From positions 51,167,763 through 51,231,762 of the forward strand of contig OW679202.1 in the NCBI GenBank assembly GCA_940337035.1: a stretch of 64,000 nt of DNA, read 5' to 3'. Origin of the DNA: Agriotes lineatus. Lineage: Eukaryota; Arthropoda; Insecta; Coleoptera; Elateridae. The translations under genes were made by a program, and so were the position numbers. Shown one piece after another: positions 1 to 11,641 of this stretch; the stretch's first letter is position 1; each line of letters starts with the position of its first letter. The notes beneath the pieces were generated by a model. The model had not been told where the DNA came from and did no database searches. It saw only the letters and a list, made by a program, of their open reading frames with translations.

Positions 1-412
1 TGATATATGTACGAACTATGACACATCTAACTCAATGTATTAGATTAGTTATCATTGCATAAAGCAATAAAATCAGTATTATTGATATTACAATTGGCGC
101 CCTTTGACCACAGAAACTATAACAGGAAGTAAAGAATAGTCTAGGTATAATTAGTTTCTTTTTAATTCTTGCAAAAGCACTTGGAGCGGATTAAAGTTCT
201 TGATTATGAAAACGATTCCCAGAAATATTGTCGTGCTCGAGTTATAACTGATAAACGAGAGCACTAATAATAAAACCATTGTGCTTGGATCTAGGAGTTC
301 TCAGAATTTAAATCCCATTAAATGAGTGACTTATACTCCAAATTTGCAAAACGTGCAAACTGTTGTAAACAATAAGAGCTAAGTATTAGTTCAAGAACAT
401 TCATGTATATGT
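1..412. other. AT-rich flank with LTR-end and primer-site-like sequence
   Basis: No open reading frame of note. An AATAAA-like stretch near 65-71 is followed by a sequence ending in ATTACA, then TGGCGCCC at about 95-102. That is the usual order at the end of a long terminal repeat followed by a tRNA primer-binding site (TGGCGCCC is the start of the lysine-tRNA type). Only eight bases match, and no second LTR or retroelement coding is visible, so this is a weak suggestion of a retroelement entering from the left edge. Confidence 0.2.
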
Positions 413-1860
413 TGTTATGATACACTATATGTGCATTTTGGATAAATTTAGAATCTATAAAAGAAATTTGGGGATATCAATACAATCTATTTTGACAAAT
501 TCAAAAGGTAGAGGATGTTTTAAATAATTTTATTAAATAAATCTAATTTGGAATAAATTCTTAAAGAAATGACAACTATTGAACGTTTTACTTGTGTTTT
601 GAATTTAGAAAGTTAATAGACAGTAATATCAATCATGACAGATGCAGATTCTAAAAAGAATATAATTTAAAGTAGGTAAGAGTCAAATGATATTATAATA
701 TAGAAGGTATTAATAATCGAATATGGTACCTAGTTAAGAAAAATTTGTTCTGATTATTAGAAAAATAACGTGCAATTTTGAAAATTTTGGGCTAATTAAA
801 AATATAGAAATTTACCCTATTTTGAATATATTTGGTTTGGAAAAGCTATAAAATAGAGATAGAAGAAGAGATACAAGAAGAATAATTAAGCAAGAAGAAT
901 TATAGATTTGGATGGAAATAGTTTTATTTATAATAATACAAGTATCAACGAAATACATTAGTTGGAGTAATGCTGATTGCTGAGTTCGTGGAGGCATTCT
1001 GGAGACGAGAGGATCCATTCAGGGAAGATAGCGGAGTCAGGAGTGAGGTATTCTGTTGGTTATTGACTACAGAGGTTGGTGAATCTTGGAGCTACGGAAG
1101 AGGTGTTACAGTTGGACTTCATATGTGACAGCTAACTTGCCAGAGAGCTGTTGAAGGAAGGTGATTCTGGAAGGTAGCAGGTACACGAGCAGAGTAGGAC
1201 GTGGTCTGTCCAGGTAACTGCCGGGAGTTGGAGTGTTGATAGCTGTTGGTCAGTGGAAGTTTGCTGGCGGTATTCGTGAGCGAAGCATTGCAGCAGGACT
1301 AGAAAGGGGTCCGGCTGCTTACTTCGGGGAATTGCTGTCTTGGAGGTGATATAAGAGTTGTACAAGGTGGGTAGTAATCTTGCTCTATCAACGCTAAAGA
1401 AAACAAAAGACAATTTTAAAAAGTTCAATTAATTATAAACAATTACTTACTAATAACGTTAACAGTAGAAAAATAGAATTGAGCATTTGTCATATTTGGT
1501 ATGAGATTGGTTGTTGACGTTTGAATTGACATAAGAGGTGACAATTCATTTCAATACACAATTGAGAAATATTTGAAAATCAAATTTACATGACTAAGTG
1601 ACTAGATATTTGAACCCAAAGCCCTGAAAGAGTTTCAAGTGTTATTATTTTATAATTTGGAACTTTTGAAAATTCAAAAGGTATAATTCAATTCAAAATA
1701 GAGTAGCCAGTGCATATTTAAATAGGCGTAGTAACGTAAAGCCTTAACAATGTATATCAACTAAGATTTTATAGTGCACTTAGATAATTATAATGCAGCC
1801 TGATGTTCCCAATAAATAGCATACATTTATATATCTATATATACCTGAAAGTACTATAAA
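413..1860 (+). mobile_element. Candidate LTR-like element, 3' end undefined
   Basis: The segment opens with TGTTATGATACA, the same 12 bases that open the insertion at 42894. Both then run through about 500 bases of AT-rich DNA, a G-rich non-coding middle (here about 960-1380) and a second AT-rich part. No long ORF is present on the plus strand. I infer a related LTR-type or other non-coding element, but alignment beyond the first bases is weak and I cannot place a 3' end or a target duplication. Confidence 0.25.
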
Positions 1861-3447
1861 ATGTTGCTACAAAAAAAAAACAAAAACATGTTACGTGCGC
1901 CCCTTGTCACTTTTCTCGCAATTTTCACAGTAGGTATACATTTACGAGTCCTAGACATAAGAAGATGCCACACGATTTACCATTGTATTTTGTTTTCCTA
2001 TCCCATTTTCTAGGCCATATTTGACCTCTTCCTTGAAATCTTTTCTCACCTTTTTGGCACAGGTGTGGTTTCTTCTCGTATTTTCTTAATGGTACACTGT
2101 GATGATGATGTGCCTTATTACCCCTTCGTTCTCTGGCGTTGTATGTTTATTCTTTCTCAACTGTCCTCCTGTATTTATCCCTAGGTTAGCCCTGCTTTAT
2201 TCTACCCTTAGGATTCAACTCTAATGCCACTCTGCATATTTCCGTTCTATCTTTTGTCAGTGTATACCCCAACGAAGTTTTCTTCTTCTAATCTTTGTGT
2301 TTAAGTCAGCCTGATCTGATCGTCTCCATGGCTTTTCATTTGTAACTGTCTCTAGTCACCAAATCTTCAGCATGTATCTTAAGCACTTCACAAAATATTA
2401 TTAGAGTACCTGTTTTATTAGGTTTGTGACAAGTGTACTAGCCGTATAGGAGTACTGATTTGACCATGGCACTAAACACTTTAGTTTTTGTTTAATTGCT
2501 ATATTATTTGACCACCAGGTCCTATTTTAACTAATGGAGGCTCCTCTTGCATTATTGGTTTGTGCACTAACATCCTTTGCCGCACTACCTTCCCAGGACA
2601 CCTCACGGTAACGATAGATCCGATGCAAATTTTTGGCATACAAGTAATTTTAACTATTTCATTTGCACGTGCCATCTTCCTACATTTTAGCTCGGTATGT
2701 TATTGTACGTTTTGGATGACAGTCACACTGTGCGCGACTCTGCGGCACGCGTCTTCTACGCAGCCTTTTTCCCCACTATTTGGACTTCCAGTCTGAATTC
2801 GAGATAACGCGAGCCCCAAAAGCGTATAAAAAAACACGTTCCGGGCAAAATTAACAGCTCTTTGAGTCCGCCTGCCGTAATTAATAACCTCTCCTAAACC
2901 CGTAGAACCTATCTAGGAAGTGCACAAGGTACTGGTTCAGGTGATGGTACAAGCACCCTTTCCCGAAACCCCAACCGAATTTCGGCGTTCGTCTGTGACG
3001 AGTTCGGTTTCAGCCCTCAAAACGACTTGTCTTGACCTGGTGAACGCTTGGCGCCGGTTCAAGTGTCGGAATTTTTATCTAACCCACCGATTTGAACACC
3101 GAAGCTAGTCCAGGTAGCATATTTCGACAACTCTGTATGCTATAACTCGAAACCGTCAAGGGAAGTTACAAGTCTGGGGCATTGAACACTAAATGAATTA
3201 TCCGACTTCCTGGCAGCCCCCGTATAAGTCCAGAATTTCACTGTAGACATAAATTCACGTAATGGCCGCCGATGTAGACAAATCGGAAATCGCCCGTTAC
3301 AAAACTATAGTACCATAATCTCTATAGAGTTAAATCCGCTTTCGAGAATTCACGAACGCTAGAGTACCCCTATCACCCAATAACGATCAATTAGTTTCAA
3401 TACAACAAATAAATTATTGACACCGGTAATGTTTATTTTGTTCGCAG
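1861..3447. other. No recognised gene; GC-richer patch at 2740-3360
   Basis: 1900-2500 reads like decayed LINE-style sequence but I could not find a convincing motif. 2740-3360 is less AT-rich and CpG-bearing, with short ORFs of 78 and 62 codons that match nothing I recognise. It could be upstream sequence of the exon-like stretch that follows, or an old element. Confidence 0.3.
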
Positions 3448-3607
3448 GATTGAAAAGTTAGCAATTTTAAAACCTTTGCAGAAGGCGGAACCAGGCTTGC
3501 GATATCACACATTGGCCACCAGTAGAGCTCCACAAGCAACATGGGTTGCAGCAGGCCTTATGTGTTTAGCCGACCACCCAGAAGAATATAATAACACTTG
3601 TACATAA
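3448..3607 (+). CDS. Candidate 3' terminal exon, function unknown
   Basis: A pyrimidine-rich tract ends in TTCGCAG at 3441-3447, a good splice acceptor. If splicing occurs there, the next base completes a codon and the frame stays open for 52 codons to a TAA at 3605-3607. The translation includes the runs KPLQKAEPGLRYHTLATS and APQATWVAAGLMCLADH. The stretch is less AT-rich than its surroundings and is followed by AT-rich DNA with ATAAAT-like signals suitable for a 3' UTR. I do not recognise the protein, and no matching upstream exon with a donor was found. It could equally be chance or part of an old element. Confidence 0.25.
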
Positions 3608-5327
3608 ATAGACATTTTATTATAGTTTATTAAGAGTATTATTTCATTTTGTAATATATGAGTATTAGTAGACGTTTATTTTCGACTACTTTTCTTTGGA
3701 TGTTTTTTACAGTACCATGGCCCAAGAATAGAGTTATCCGAGGCTCTATGTAACTGGCAAACTAAAGAATTTTTTCCCCGTTGTGTTACATATTTGTAAC
3801 GCTAGACCAGATACGATAACACTTCCCAAATCCTAACTATTAACCTGCCTTATTAGTTTCATCTGCTATTGATACTCGCTTGCTGCGTTCACATAACACA
3901 TAAGAACTTGGTTTTTTCTTTGTCGGTCTGTAATCCCAAATTGAGCAAAAGTCTAGGAATATTTTTAAAATGTTTCTGATTAGAAAAAATAGATTTAAAA
4001 AAATATATATTGCCATGCAATTCGCTAATTAAACGTTGAAAGTAGTTATTTGATTTGCTAATAATTGATTTGCGATAAAAGATACCCTTCAGCTTACAAT
4101 TTAGCTTGGCACCTGCCTATGCAAAAAAATATTCTGGGCACACGTAGCGAAGTGTCCACGAGGAAGAAATACTCCTATTTTACGTTGAAGTAGAAACTCA
4201 GTGTTCATAAAATATAACACAACACTACAATTGAATTCGTGGTTTCATGGGAGCAAAGCATTAATAAACTTAACCGAGTATGGAAAATAGCAAACTTTGT
4301 TTTATTTACTGACCCCTTTTAAACTCCCATTTTGCCAGTTTAATTATTATAATTAGAACTCAACATTACAAAAATAAACATTCGCGATCTAAAGGAACAC
4401 TTGACACAAAATAATTTCGCTAACTTTTTTTTCTCCATGCCACTGGTTGATGCCTTCGGAACTTTATAACCACCCGTCGCTGCATGAGATATCTCCAAAA
4501 TGGCAGTTGCTCGAACCGCGTTCAACACCCAAATCTTTCGAAGAAGTTGTTTAATTGCACCAAAACAGATAAAACAGTAGTGAATTTGGATGAAAACACC
4601 GTACACAAAAGACAACGATTTATGTGCACGTAAGTGACTGCTTCACAAAACAAAATACAGCATTACGTCAAAAAACAATTCAAGTTGACCTCTAAAATGG
4701 ACGGGAAACTAACGTGGTGTTCCCGTCGAAATAAAATTAACAAAGTCCTCGAAAATTTAGCGTCGCACCTATTTATACCCTCGGAAAAACAAAAAATGTA
4801 TTGCCCGAAATTCAAGTCAGTTTAATAACAATCGAAAAATAAAGCGCAAAATAACAAATTCCTATCCCTAATTTGATAAAATGCATCAATTAATTACACA
4901 ACAAACTTAGGTCTAAACATAAAACTAATTTCAGTATTGTCTTTAGAGCATCTCGAAGTACAAATGTATGGAAAATCTCACCTCTTCGCCGTTGGGCTAT
5001 GTCGAAGTGATTTTATCATGGATAGGGTTACATCTCACACCAACCCCAAATGTACTTCCGAAAAAATGGTTCCACAGCCTTGCTGTGTGTGTGTGAATGT
5101 TATCTACCAGGAAAAAATTTCTTAAGGGTGAGCTGCACACAGAGCTAAAGGTGGCATCCGCATCTGCAATTTCGCACGAAATCGGTAAGTCCAACAGCCC
5201 TGCCAGTGGATGGGGCTTCAATTATGTGCCGGTCTTGCGATTTCCACGAACCCTCTCATGGAGCACACCCGGTGCGTAAACGAACTGTTTTTAGCAGGAA
5301 TAGGGCTATGCCTTGCCACAAACTTAG
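3608..5327. other. No recognised gene
   Basis: AT-rich DNA up to about 4080, then mixed composition. A minus-strand ORF of 91 codons (4340-4615) and plus-strand ORFs around 4634-5279 have no recognisable motif. A consensus-like splice donor, GTAAGT, lies at about 5185 within the GC-richer stretch 5110-5320. This could be exon edge sequence, but nothing supports it further before the assembly gap. Confidence 0.3.
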
Positions 5328-5427
5328 NNNNNNNNNNNNNNNNNNNNNNNNNNNNNNNNNNNNNNNNNNNNNNNNNNNNNNNNNNNNNNNNNNNNNNNNN
5401 NNNNNNNNNNNNNNNNNNNNNNNNNNN
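5328..5427. other. Assembly gap, 100 N
   Basis: Exactly 100 N bases, the conventional placeholder for a scaffold gap of unknown size. Translations across it are meaningless. Confidence 0.99.
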
Positions 5428-6256
5428 ATTATAGGAGAAAGTTGATAATTAACTGAATTTCTAGAATGTCAATGATGGAAGTGTTACACAGAATAGATAT
5501 AGAATGAAAAAAAATAGATCGTATAATAACACACCACTAAGGCAATCTGTTGTAGCTAATATTATCGCAGAAGGTCAAATACACGAGAAACAAAGACAAA
5601 GAGGAAGGAAAATTACAATTTAGAAATATCGAAGGATGAATAGCATAAAATATAGCTACGGTATAATCAAATATAACGGAATTACTAATTTGGTATGTGA
5701 CGGCATCAAAGAGAGAAGAAGGGGGAAATAGAAGATACCGAGGTTGTCTTACCTACTTTAAATGGTAGAAATAAAAGCTTGAAAAGTACATCGAAAAATG
5801 TATATAATAACTCCTTCTGGACCCTTTTCTTAGTTTTACCTTGAAAATGGGTTGTAGGTATTGCAGTTTCTGTAACTGTTATGTTGGAAGAAGTATGTAG
5901 CATAAACAATGTAATCGATTGTTGTATTTTGTCTTAGTAATGATTTTTGACTATTTTTTTAAACCATCATACAACAATATGGTTCAATTAAAAATCTTTT
6001 TGTTTTTGTGATAATCCATTTTACTAGACACACCTTCATTTGGGGCGTGATGAATTAACTGTAAGTATGTGAACTAATAATCTGAGATACTAATTTTTGT
6101 CCACAGCAGCCTTGCGAATCGTTCTTTTGTATTATACATGCATTGGTGTGATGTGCCACTTAGAATAGGTATCAACGGCATATTGAGGCATAACTTTGGA
6201 GATACTGGTTAATTTGCAATTACTCACAATATACGGTGTGGGCCAGTAACTCGTAC
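5428..6256. other. AT-rich, no recognised gene
   Basis: Low-complexity A-rich sequence at 5430-5700 and AT-rich DNA after it. Nothing is recognisable as coding. Confidence 0.4.
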
Positions 6257-6665
6257 AAGCCTGTAGAGCAGATACAAACATCCTTCTGTTCGCAATAGCA
6301 ATACTGAACCAGAACTTGTGTTGCGACCAGTTCTTTCCTGGTTTCTAGGCCTTGGCTAAAGCCACTCTGCAATTCTCCATAAAGTCCTCACATTTATGGA
6401 ATAACTTCAACTAAGTAAATTATTATGAGGACAATTTTCAGTGCATAACACATGATACTGATTAGTCTGTGATCTTCACACTTTGTGAAAGTAGGGAAAA
6501 TTTTCTAATGTTGTAGATTGCCTTAAATGTTTTATGAAAAAATGACTGGTTGTGATCGTATAGAAGTTCAATAATTTCGGATGAGATTTCATCTAAACCG
6601 ACCGCTTCGTAATCGACAATCCTGAAAAGTTTTCGTTATAGTCTTCTCGTACAATTCTCTTTCTC
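6257..6665 (-). pseudogene. LINE reverse transcriptase, 5' part, inverted
   Basis: Read on the minus strand from about 6665 leftwards, the translation gives early reverse-transcriptase motifs of a non-LTR retrotransposon: KAVGLDEISSEIIELL, a decayed palm segment with KCED, then LAKA and VLVQ-like residues over several frameshifts and stops. The segment stops at about 6257, where a LINE would go on to the FIDYEKAF-like region. Its orientation is opposite to the LINE 3' part that starts at about 6842, and the two parts are complementary in content. They look like one insertion with an inverted 5' portion. Confidence 0.65.
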
Positions 6666-6841
6666 ACCAAGGGTGGCACTACTAAGTACAGCAGGAAAGG
6701 TTCGACAATATTACGGGAAAAAGACTGACAGAAAAATTAGAAGACAGTCAATGCGACAGAAAAGGAAGGAAAGTATAAGACAACGTTTGTATTTTAAGAC
6801 AAATAAAGAATGTAGGAAGATCACCAAGAAATATAAAGTGG

Positions 6842-7615
6842 GAAGGTGGAAAATGTAATGGTACAAATATCGGAACTCCTGTGCGCAAACGATATGCCAA
6901 TAGTACCAAGGTTAGAGAGAGGCCTACTGCACATGCACAACTTGAATATATACAGCAAAAAAATGTAGAAAGCAAACATAAAAATGAACATAGAAAAAAC
7001 AAAGACAGTGATAATAGTGACAGAAAAAAGAAGGCAATACTGCAATAGAAGGAAAAAAGAGTAAGTGGACACATTCAAATACCTGGGAACAGTGGGAAGC
7101 AGGCGATGAAGTAAATATGTGAATAGCAGCTATAGGACGTACATTTAACGCGATGAAAAAGGAAAATAGAAAACTACCCAAAGAAATGAAAGTAGATATT
7201 GTGAAAAAAGTGATTAATCGTCCCTACTTTACTCGAGCCTATATTGAAGATTACTGATAAGCAGAACAGTAGATTGGCGAGTACAGAAAAGAGGTTCTGG
7301 CGAAAGATAGAAGAGACAACTAACCAGGACAGGATTAACAACACAATCAGAGAACGACTAGATGTTAAGGCGGTGGGAGAAGTGGTGTAAAAGAGGCAAC
7401 CAGGATGGCTGGAACATGTACACAGAATAAAAGAAAACAAAGTGGTCAAGCGAACCTTCGAAGACCAAAAGAAAAGTATGAAATGGGAAGATTAAGGAAG
7501 GTACGGGTAGAAAAGCTAAAAGCAGTAGCGAACAGAGAGAAATAGAATGAATGCAGTGAGATAAAAAAAAGTAAGAGCAAAATAAGTGGTACCAATATCT
7601 CCAAGAGGAAGAGAA
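6842..7615 (+). pseudogene. LINE reverse transcriptase C-terminal part
   Basis: Plus-strand translation over three frames gives the catalytic box in decayed form (LCANDMPIV, from a YADD-type motif), then MNIEKTKTV, TFKYLGTV, a Cys/Trp region and QPGWLEHVHRIKENKVVKR, the usual order downstream of the active site in LINE ORF2 proteins. Many stops and frameshifts show long decay. The 3' end at about 7570-7615 carries CCAAGAGGAAGAGAATGATAA-like sequence typical of a LINE tail. Sequence 6666-6841 lies between the two oppositely oriented parts and is not assigned. Confidence 0.75.
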
Positions 7616-7894
7616 TGATAATCCATCCTACATCAAGCTCTACACCTTAATGGTAGAAAGGCTCAGGATTAACTATGTCTTTATAGATAGCTTAACATTT
7701 TAAGAAACATCTGATGTTAGTATTATTGATACATAATAATAATATATTTGGAAAGTCATGTAAAATTTTCTCTATGGTTTCATTTGCCTGTATTATGCAT
7801 ATAAGATGCAAAGATACACATTTTTGTTTTTTTTTAATTAGTATATAAAATTACTTTTGGAAAAACTGAGATATCTGCTGTTGTTTTTACCTCT
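7616..7894. other. AT-rich spacer
   Basis: About 280 bases of AT-rich DNA with short homopolymers between the LINE remnant and the long-inverted-repeat element. Nothing recognisable. Confidence 0.4.
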
Positions 7895-8219
7895 GTGAAG
7901 TTAGCACCACAAATTCAAAAAATGTTATTTTTTTTTCAAGAGTTCCCGTTGCACCCCAAATAGTTCTAGAGTTCCTTGCCATTTTTTGCTAAATTTGGGG
8001 TGCTAACTTGAATTCTTCCTCGGACAAATACCACTATAACTCTTTTTCAGTCATACTTATTGAAAAATGTCATAACACTTTTCGATAGAACTCGCCGGAG
8101 TGCTACTAGAACACTAACAAAAAAAAAGTAAAAAATTTTTTTTTTATAAACCGGAAAAATATATTTTTAATTTTTTAAAGTTCCGGTAGTTCTAATAGGA
8201 GTTCTAGTAGTACCCCGGC

Positions 8220-8585
8220 GAGTTCATTCGTTAACTTTAATAACATTTTTTGATAGGACCCGAAGTAAAGAGGTTACGCCATTTCTGTGTTAGTACTTTT
8301 ACAAAATGACGAAGTCCTGAAAGTAATTTTTTAAAAGTTCCGTTAGTTCTAATGGGAGTTCTAGTTGCACCGCTGCGAGTTCTATCGTTAACTTTAATAA
8401 CATTTTTTGATAGCACCAGAAGTAAAAATGTTACGCCCAGGCTTTTTGTTAGTATTTTTAGAAAACGACGAAGTCCTGAAAGCAATTTTTTAAAAGTTCC
8501 GGTAGTGCTAATGGGAGTTACTAAATTTCATTGTAGCGCCCCGACGAGTTCTATCAAAACTCTAATAACATTTTTCGATAAATAA
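8220..8585. repeat. Tandem sub-repeats in the left arm, unit about 157-169 bp
   Basis: Copies start at 8220, 8377 and (partial) 8546, each opening with GAGTTC(T)ATC and containing AACTTTAATAACATTTTT, GACGAAGTCCTGAAAG and TAAAAGTTCCG. The right arm carries the inverted counterpart with a period near 145 bases (about 9338 and 9483). Confidence 0.75.
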
Positions 8586-9304
8586 TAATCACTGACTTTC
8601 CCGTATTTTCATAAATGCGTTAGTGATGCTCTATATAATAATTTATATAATAATTAGTTTTGTTTATATAGTCGATGGCGTGGTAGAAGCATTTTATTAA
8701 GTTTATTTTGTCGTTTGACCGTTAATCGGAAGAGTAGAGTATTGTAGAGGAGGGGGGGGGGGGGGAAGACGATTTCTTGGGAATTTCCATTCAAAATGCT
8801 GTGTGTAGTTGTAACTTGTTTAGATTAGTTGCAGCCTTTGATTGTGTGTCTGTTGTAAGCATTCTTCATTACATGAAAACGTAATCTGATGTATAACTGT
8901 TTATAAGTAAGCAAGGGAAGGTGCCAAGTTAACCACTCAATAGGCCTATCGAGTCGAGATCATCGCCATTGTGTTAGCCGCCCTCGAGGATCATCAACCT
9001 ACTGTTTACCTGGGTGGCCCCGATATATCTAAATTACACCATGTACTATCTTCCAGTTAACGAACACAATTCTCTATGTGCAAAAATATAATTATTAATA
9101 AAGTGTGTATTGACTAATAAGGTTTAATAAATATGTATTTACTATAATTTCAGTAATAGACTTTAAAATGAATTTGAACATGGTTAACGGTTGCCAACAA
9201 ATTTTAAATACGCAATAATTTTTTGTGACAATTTACTTTCATTATACAGTTTTAATATACAACCCCACTCACTCGCGAGAGTATTTTCGTCGACTTTGTA
9301 ACTT
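8586..9304. other. Unique core between the inverted repeats, with a G14 run
   Basis: About 720 bases not repeated elsewhere in the window. It holds a run of 14 G at 8752-8765, a GC-richer patch at 8920-9030 and AATAAA signals near 9100-9130, but no ORF of useful length. It may be captured genomic DNA or the remnant of an internal region. Confidence 0.5.
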
Positions 9305-9847
9305 CTAGTCCTATCAAAAAATGTTATTAGAGTTATCGATAGAACTTGCCGGGGTGCTACTAGAACTCCCATTAGAACTACCGGAACTTTTTAAAAATTA
9401 CTTTCAGGACTTTAGTACTAACACAAACATGGGCGTAACTTCCTTACTTGGGGTCCTATCGAAAAATGTTATTAAAGTTAACGATAGAACTCGCCGGGGT
9501 GCTACTAGAACTCCCATTAGAACTACCGCAACGTAAAAAAATTAAAAAGATATTTTTTCCGGTTTATAAAAAAATGTTTTTGATTTTTTTTTAGAGTTCT
9601 AGTAGCACCCCGGCGAGTTCTATCGAAAAGTGTTATGACATTTTCCAATAAGTATGACTGAAAAAGAGTTATAGTGGTATTTGTCAGAGGAAAAGTGAAG
9701 TTAGCACCCCAAATCTTCGATTTACATTTTTTCTCTTAAATACATATAACTATTTTTAAAAATAGCAAGGAACTCTAGAAATCTTTGGGGTGCAACGGGA
9801 ACTCTTGAAAAAAATTAAAATTTTTGAACTTGTGGTGCTAACTTCAC

Positions 9848-10094
9848 CTTGTTTTTGCACCCCAAATAATATTTTAGATTTTATAGGCTTTTATTTTAAC
9901 CTTTCAAATCGAAGTGATTAATAGAGTATCGCTCAAGTTACAACATTAAAACGCCGATATTAGATACACAAGAAACATCTAGCGTTTTCATTGACAATTG
10001 ATTGAAGTAAAAATACTCTTATATCTGTAGCAGTTCCAGGGATTGGCTCACTGAATGTTATCTTCTATGAATCCTTCGCTACCATCTCGTTCTT
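9848..10094. other. Short AT-rich spacer
   Basis: Non-coding AT-rich DNA between the foldback-like element and LINE remnants. No feature seen. Confidence 0.4.
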
Positions 10095-10600
10095 GGTCTA
10101 TTGTTATTCCAAATATGTGGTAATATCAATTTCATTACTCTCTCTGGAAGTCTGTTGTCAAACCTCTTCTGAACGTGACCATGTGTTTTCTTTCTATGTT
10201 ATTGACTATATTCTATCCGCATTCCATTACTTCTTTAATTCGTGTTTCCTACATTTCAAATGAGGATACTCTTCGCATCCCCTAATAATTTCTTCAGTTT
10301 CCAAGTTAACTAATTCGCTGGCCATCAAGTGTGTTTCCCGTTGAGTTCTATCCGGTCTAAAACCCCTCTGTTCTTGTGACTCTTCATGGTTAGCATCATC
10401 ATCGCTTTCACGGATTACGTCTTTGAGTCTGTTCCGACTAATCGTCATGTTTTTCTTGGTTGTCCTATGTCACGTCTTCCTTTGGGTTTGCAATTGAGAA
10501 TTTTATTTGCCATGGTCGAGAAGTTGAAACATTATTTTGGCCTTCTCCAAATAGTAATCCGAACCGCATAATGGTTCCCTATAAGCTCGGACATACTGAG
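10095..10600 (-). pseudogene. LINE ORF2 C-terminal fragments
   Basis: The minus strand gives three LINE-like pieces: WRRPK with KPKGRRDIGQPRKT at about 10455-10560, QRGFRPDR inside a 73-codon ORF at 10227-10448, and DNRLPERVMKLILP with NNNRPRTRW at about 10085-10165. The first and last are the basic GR(P)xRxW end typical of several LINE ORF2 proteins, and QRGFRPDR resembles the fingers motif of the reverse transcriptase. Two C-terminal ends in one stretch imply at least two overlapping, heavily decayed copies. Confidence 0.55.
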
Positions 10601-10854
10601 TTCTATTTCTAGGATACTGTCGAACTCTGTTATAGTTTCTGGTACTTTTACCATACTTCACTGTCGCGTTAAATTTTCTTATCGAGATTTTTGTTAGCCA
10701 TTTTCGCTTAGAATTTCGTCAAGTTTATTATAAAAAACTCCCAATATCGTCAATCTATATCTAAAACTTTCAAGATTTAACTTTATAATCCTTTTCTTCC
10801 CTGGTTTTCAGCTTTTAATATGTTTTACAATTTTTACTTCCCTCAGCTAGCAGC

Positions 10855-11020
10855 AGAAGGAAGTATTGTAATCACGAAAAAATCATCTTCCGAGATTTCT
10901 TCAGATCTTCACGTTTCCGGGTTTCTAGTTGACGAAAAACAGGTTTTCTCAATTTCCTCTGTCTGTCTACTAGCGGCATAACTCAAAAACTATTCGTTGG
11001 AGGAATGCAATATTCTGCAC
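10855..11020 (+). repeat. Dispersed repeat, copy 1 (GGAAGTATT family)
   Basis: Shares an ordered set of blocks with 24156-24620: AAGGAAGTATTG, CAGATCTTCACGTTT, a run near TCTGTCTGTC, and ATAACTCAAAAAC / ATATCTCAAAAACG. Here the copy is shorter and ends near the MITE at 11031. It belongs to a dispersed repeat family of unknown class without clear termini. Confidence 0.6.
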
Positions 11021-11030
11021 ACACATTATA

Positions 11031-11641
11031 CAGGGTGCCAGGAAAGTCAACCGTGTCACTTCTGGGGAGGTTAGAGGACGCTATATGGAGTCAAAACGTC
11101 CTAATCCATTTATGGCTTAGAAGCATAGTTTTCGTAAAAATTAATGTTGAAAATTAAAAAAAGAAGTTGAGAACTGCTGTACTTTGCCTTAAATTGGAGG
11201 TTTGACGCAGTGTCTTGAGATAGGCTGGGAAAACAATTGTAACATATGCCGTCTACATACATAATTTATTAGATTTTAGAACACTTCTAAAACGAAGTTT
11301 GATAATTTTAATTCCAACAGTGAAGACAAAATATCAACGCACTCACAGACCCAACATCACCAGAACACCATACACAAAAAACATACGGTGTATATTTTTA
11401 CTACACAAGTCAAACACGAAATTATTTATTACATTAACATTAACTGACAAAAAACCTCAAAAACACAAAAACGCAGTAGGTACCATACAGCGGTTCACAA
11501 AATTTGCGGTAGGTACCAATTTCAACAGTGAATTCTGAAAAAATTATGCTTTTAAGCCAAAAATGGATTAGGACTTTTCGACTCCATATAGCGTCCCCTA
11601 GCATCTCTAGAAGTGACATGGTTGACTTTCCTGACAACCTG
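11031..11641. mobile_element. MITE with ~120 bp inverted repeats and TA target duplication
   Basis: The left end CAGGGTGCCAGGAAAGTCAACC and the right end, read inwards, CAGGTTGTCAGGAAAGTCAACC begin inverted repeats of about 120 bases that also share ACGCTATATGGAGTC and CCTAATCCATTT. TA dinucleotides flank both ends (11029-11030, 11642-11643). The 611-bp element has no transposase. TA duplication and CAGGGTG-type ends suggest a Tc1/mariner-mobilised miniature element. Confidence 0.85.

Larger units (their letters stand above)
7895..9847. mobile_element. Element with 550-690 bp terminal inverted repeats (foldback-like)
   Basis: The left arm (about 7895-8585) and the right arm (about 9305-9847) are inverted copies. 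Both ends read GTGAAGTTAGCACCACAA inwards, and blocks such as the CACCCCGGCGAGTTCTATCG motif recur in mirror order. No transposase ORF is present. Inside each arm a unit of about 145-170 bases is repeated in tandem. Long inverted repeats with tandem sub-repeats are the hallmark of Drosophila FB-type foldback elements, though I do not claim homology. The flanks show TTGTTTTT on both sides but not abutting the ends, so the target duplication is unresolved. Confidence 0.8.

Noticed and set aside
5206..5445. ORFs running across the N gap
   Set aside because: The open frame is created by N bases; nothing can be inferred.
6748..7181. Several overlapping minus-strand hydrophobic ORFs
   Set aside because: They are antisense to the purine-rich LINE remnant at 6842-7615; the Phe/Leu/Ser-rich translations are an artefact of composition.
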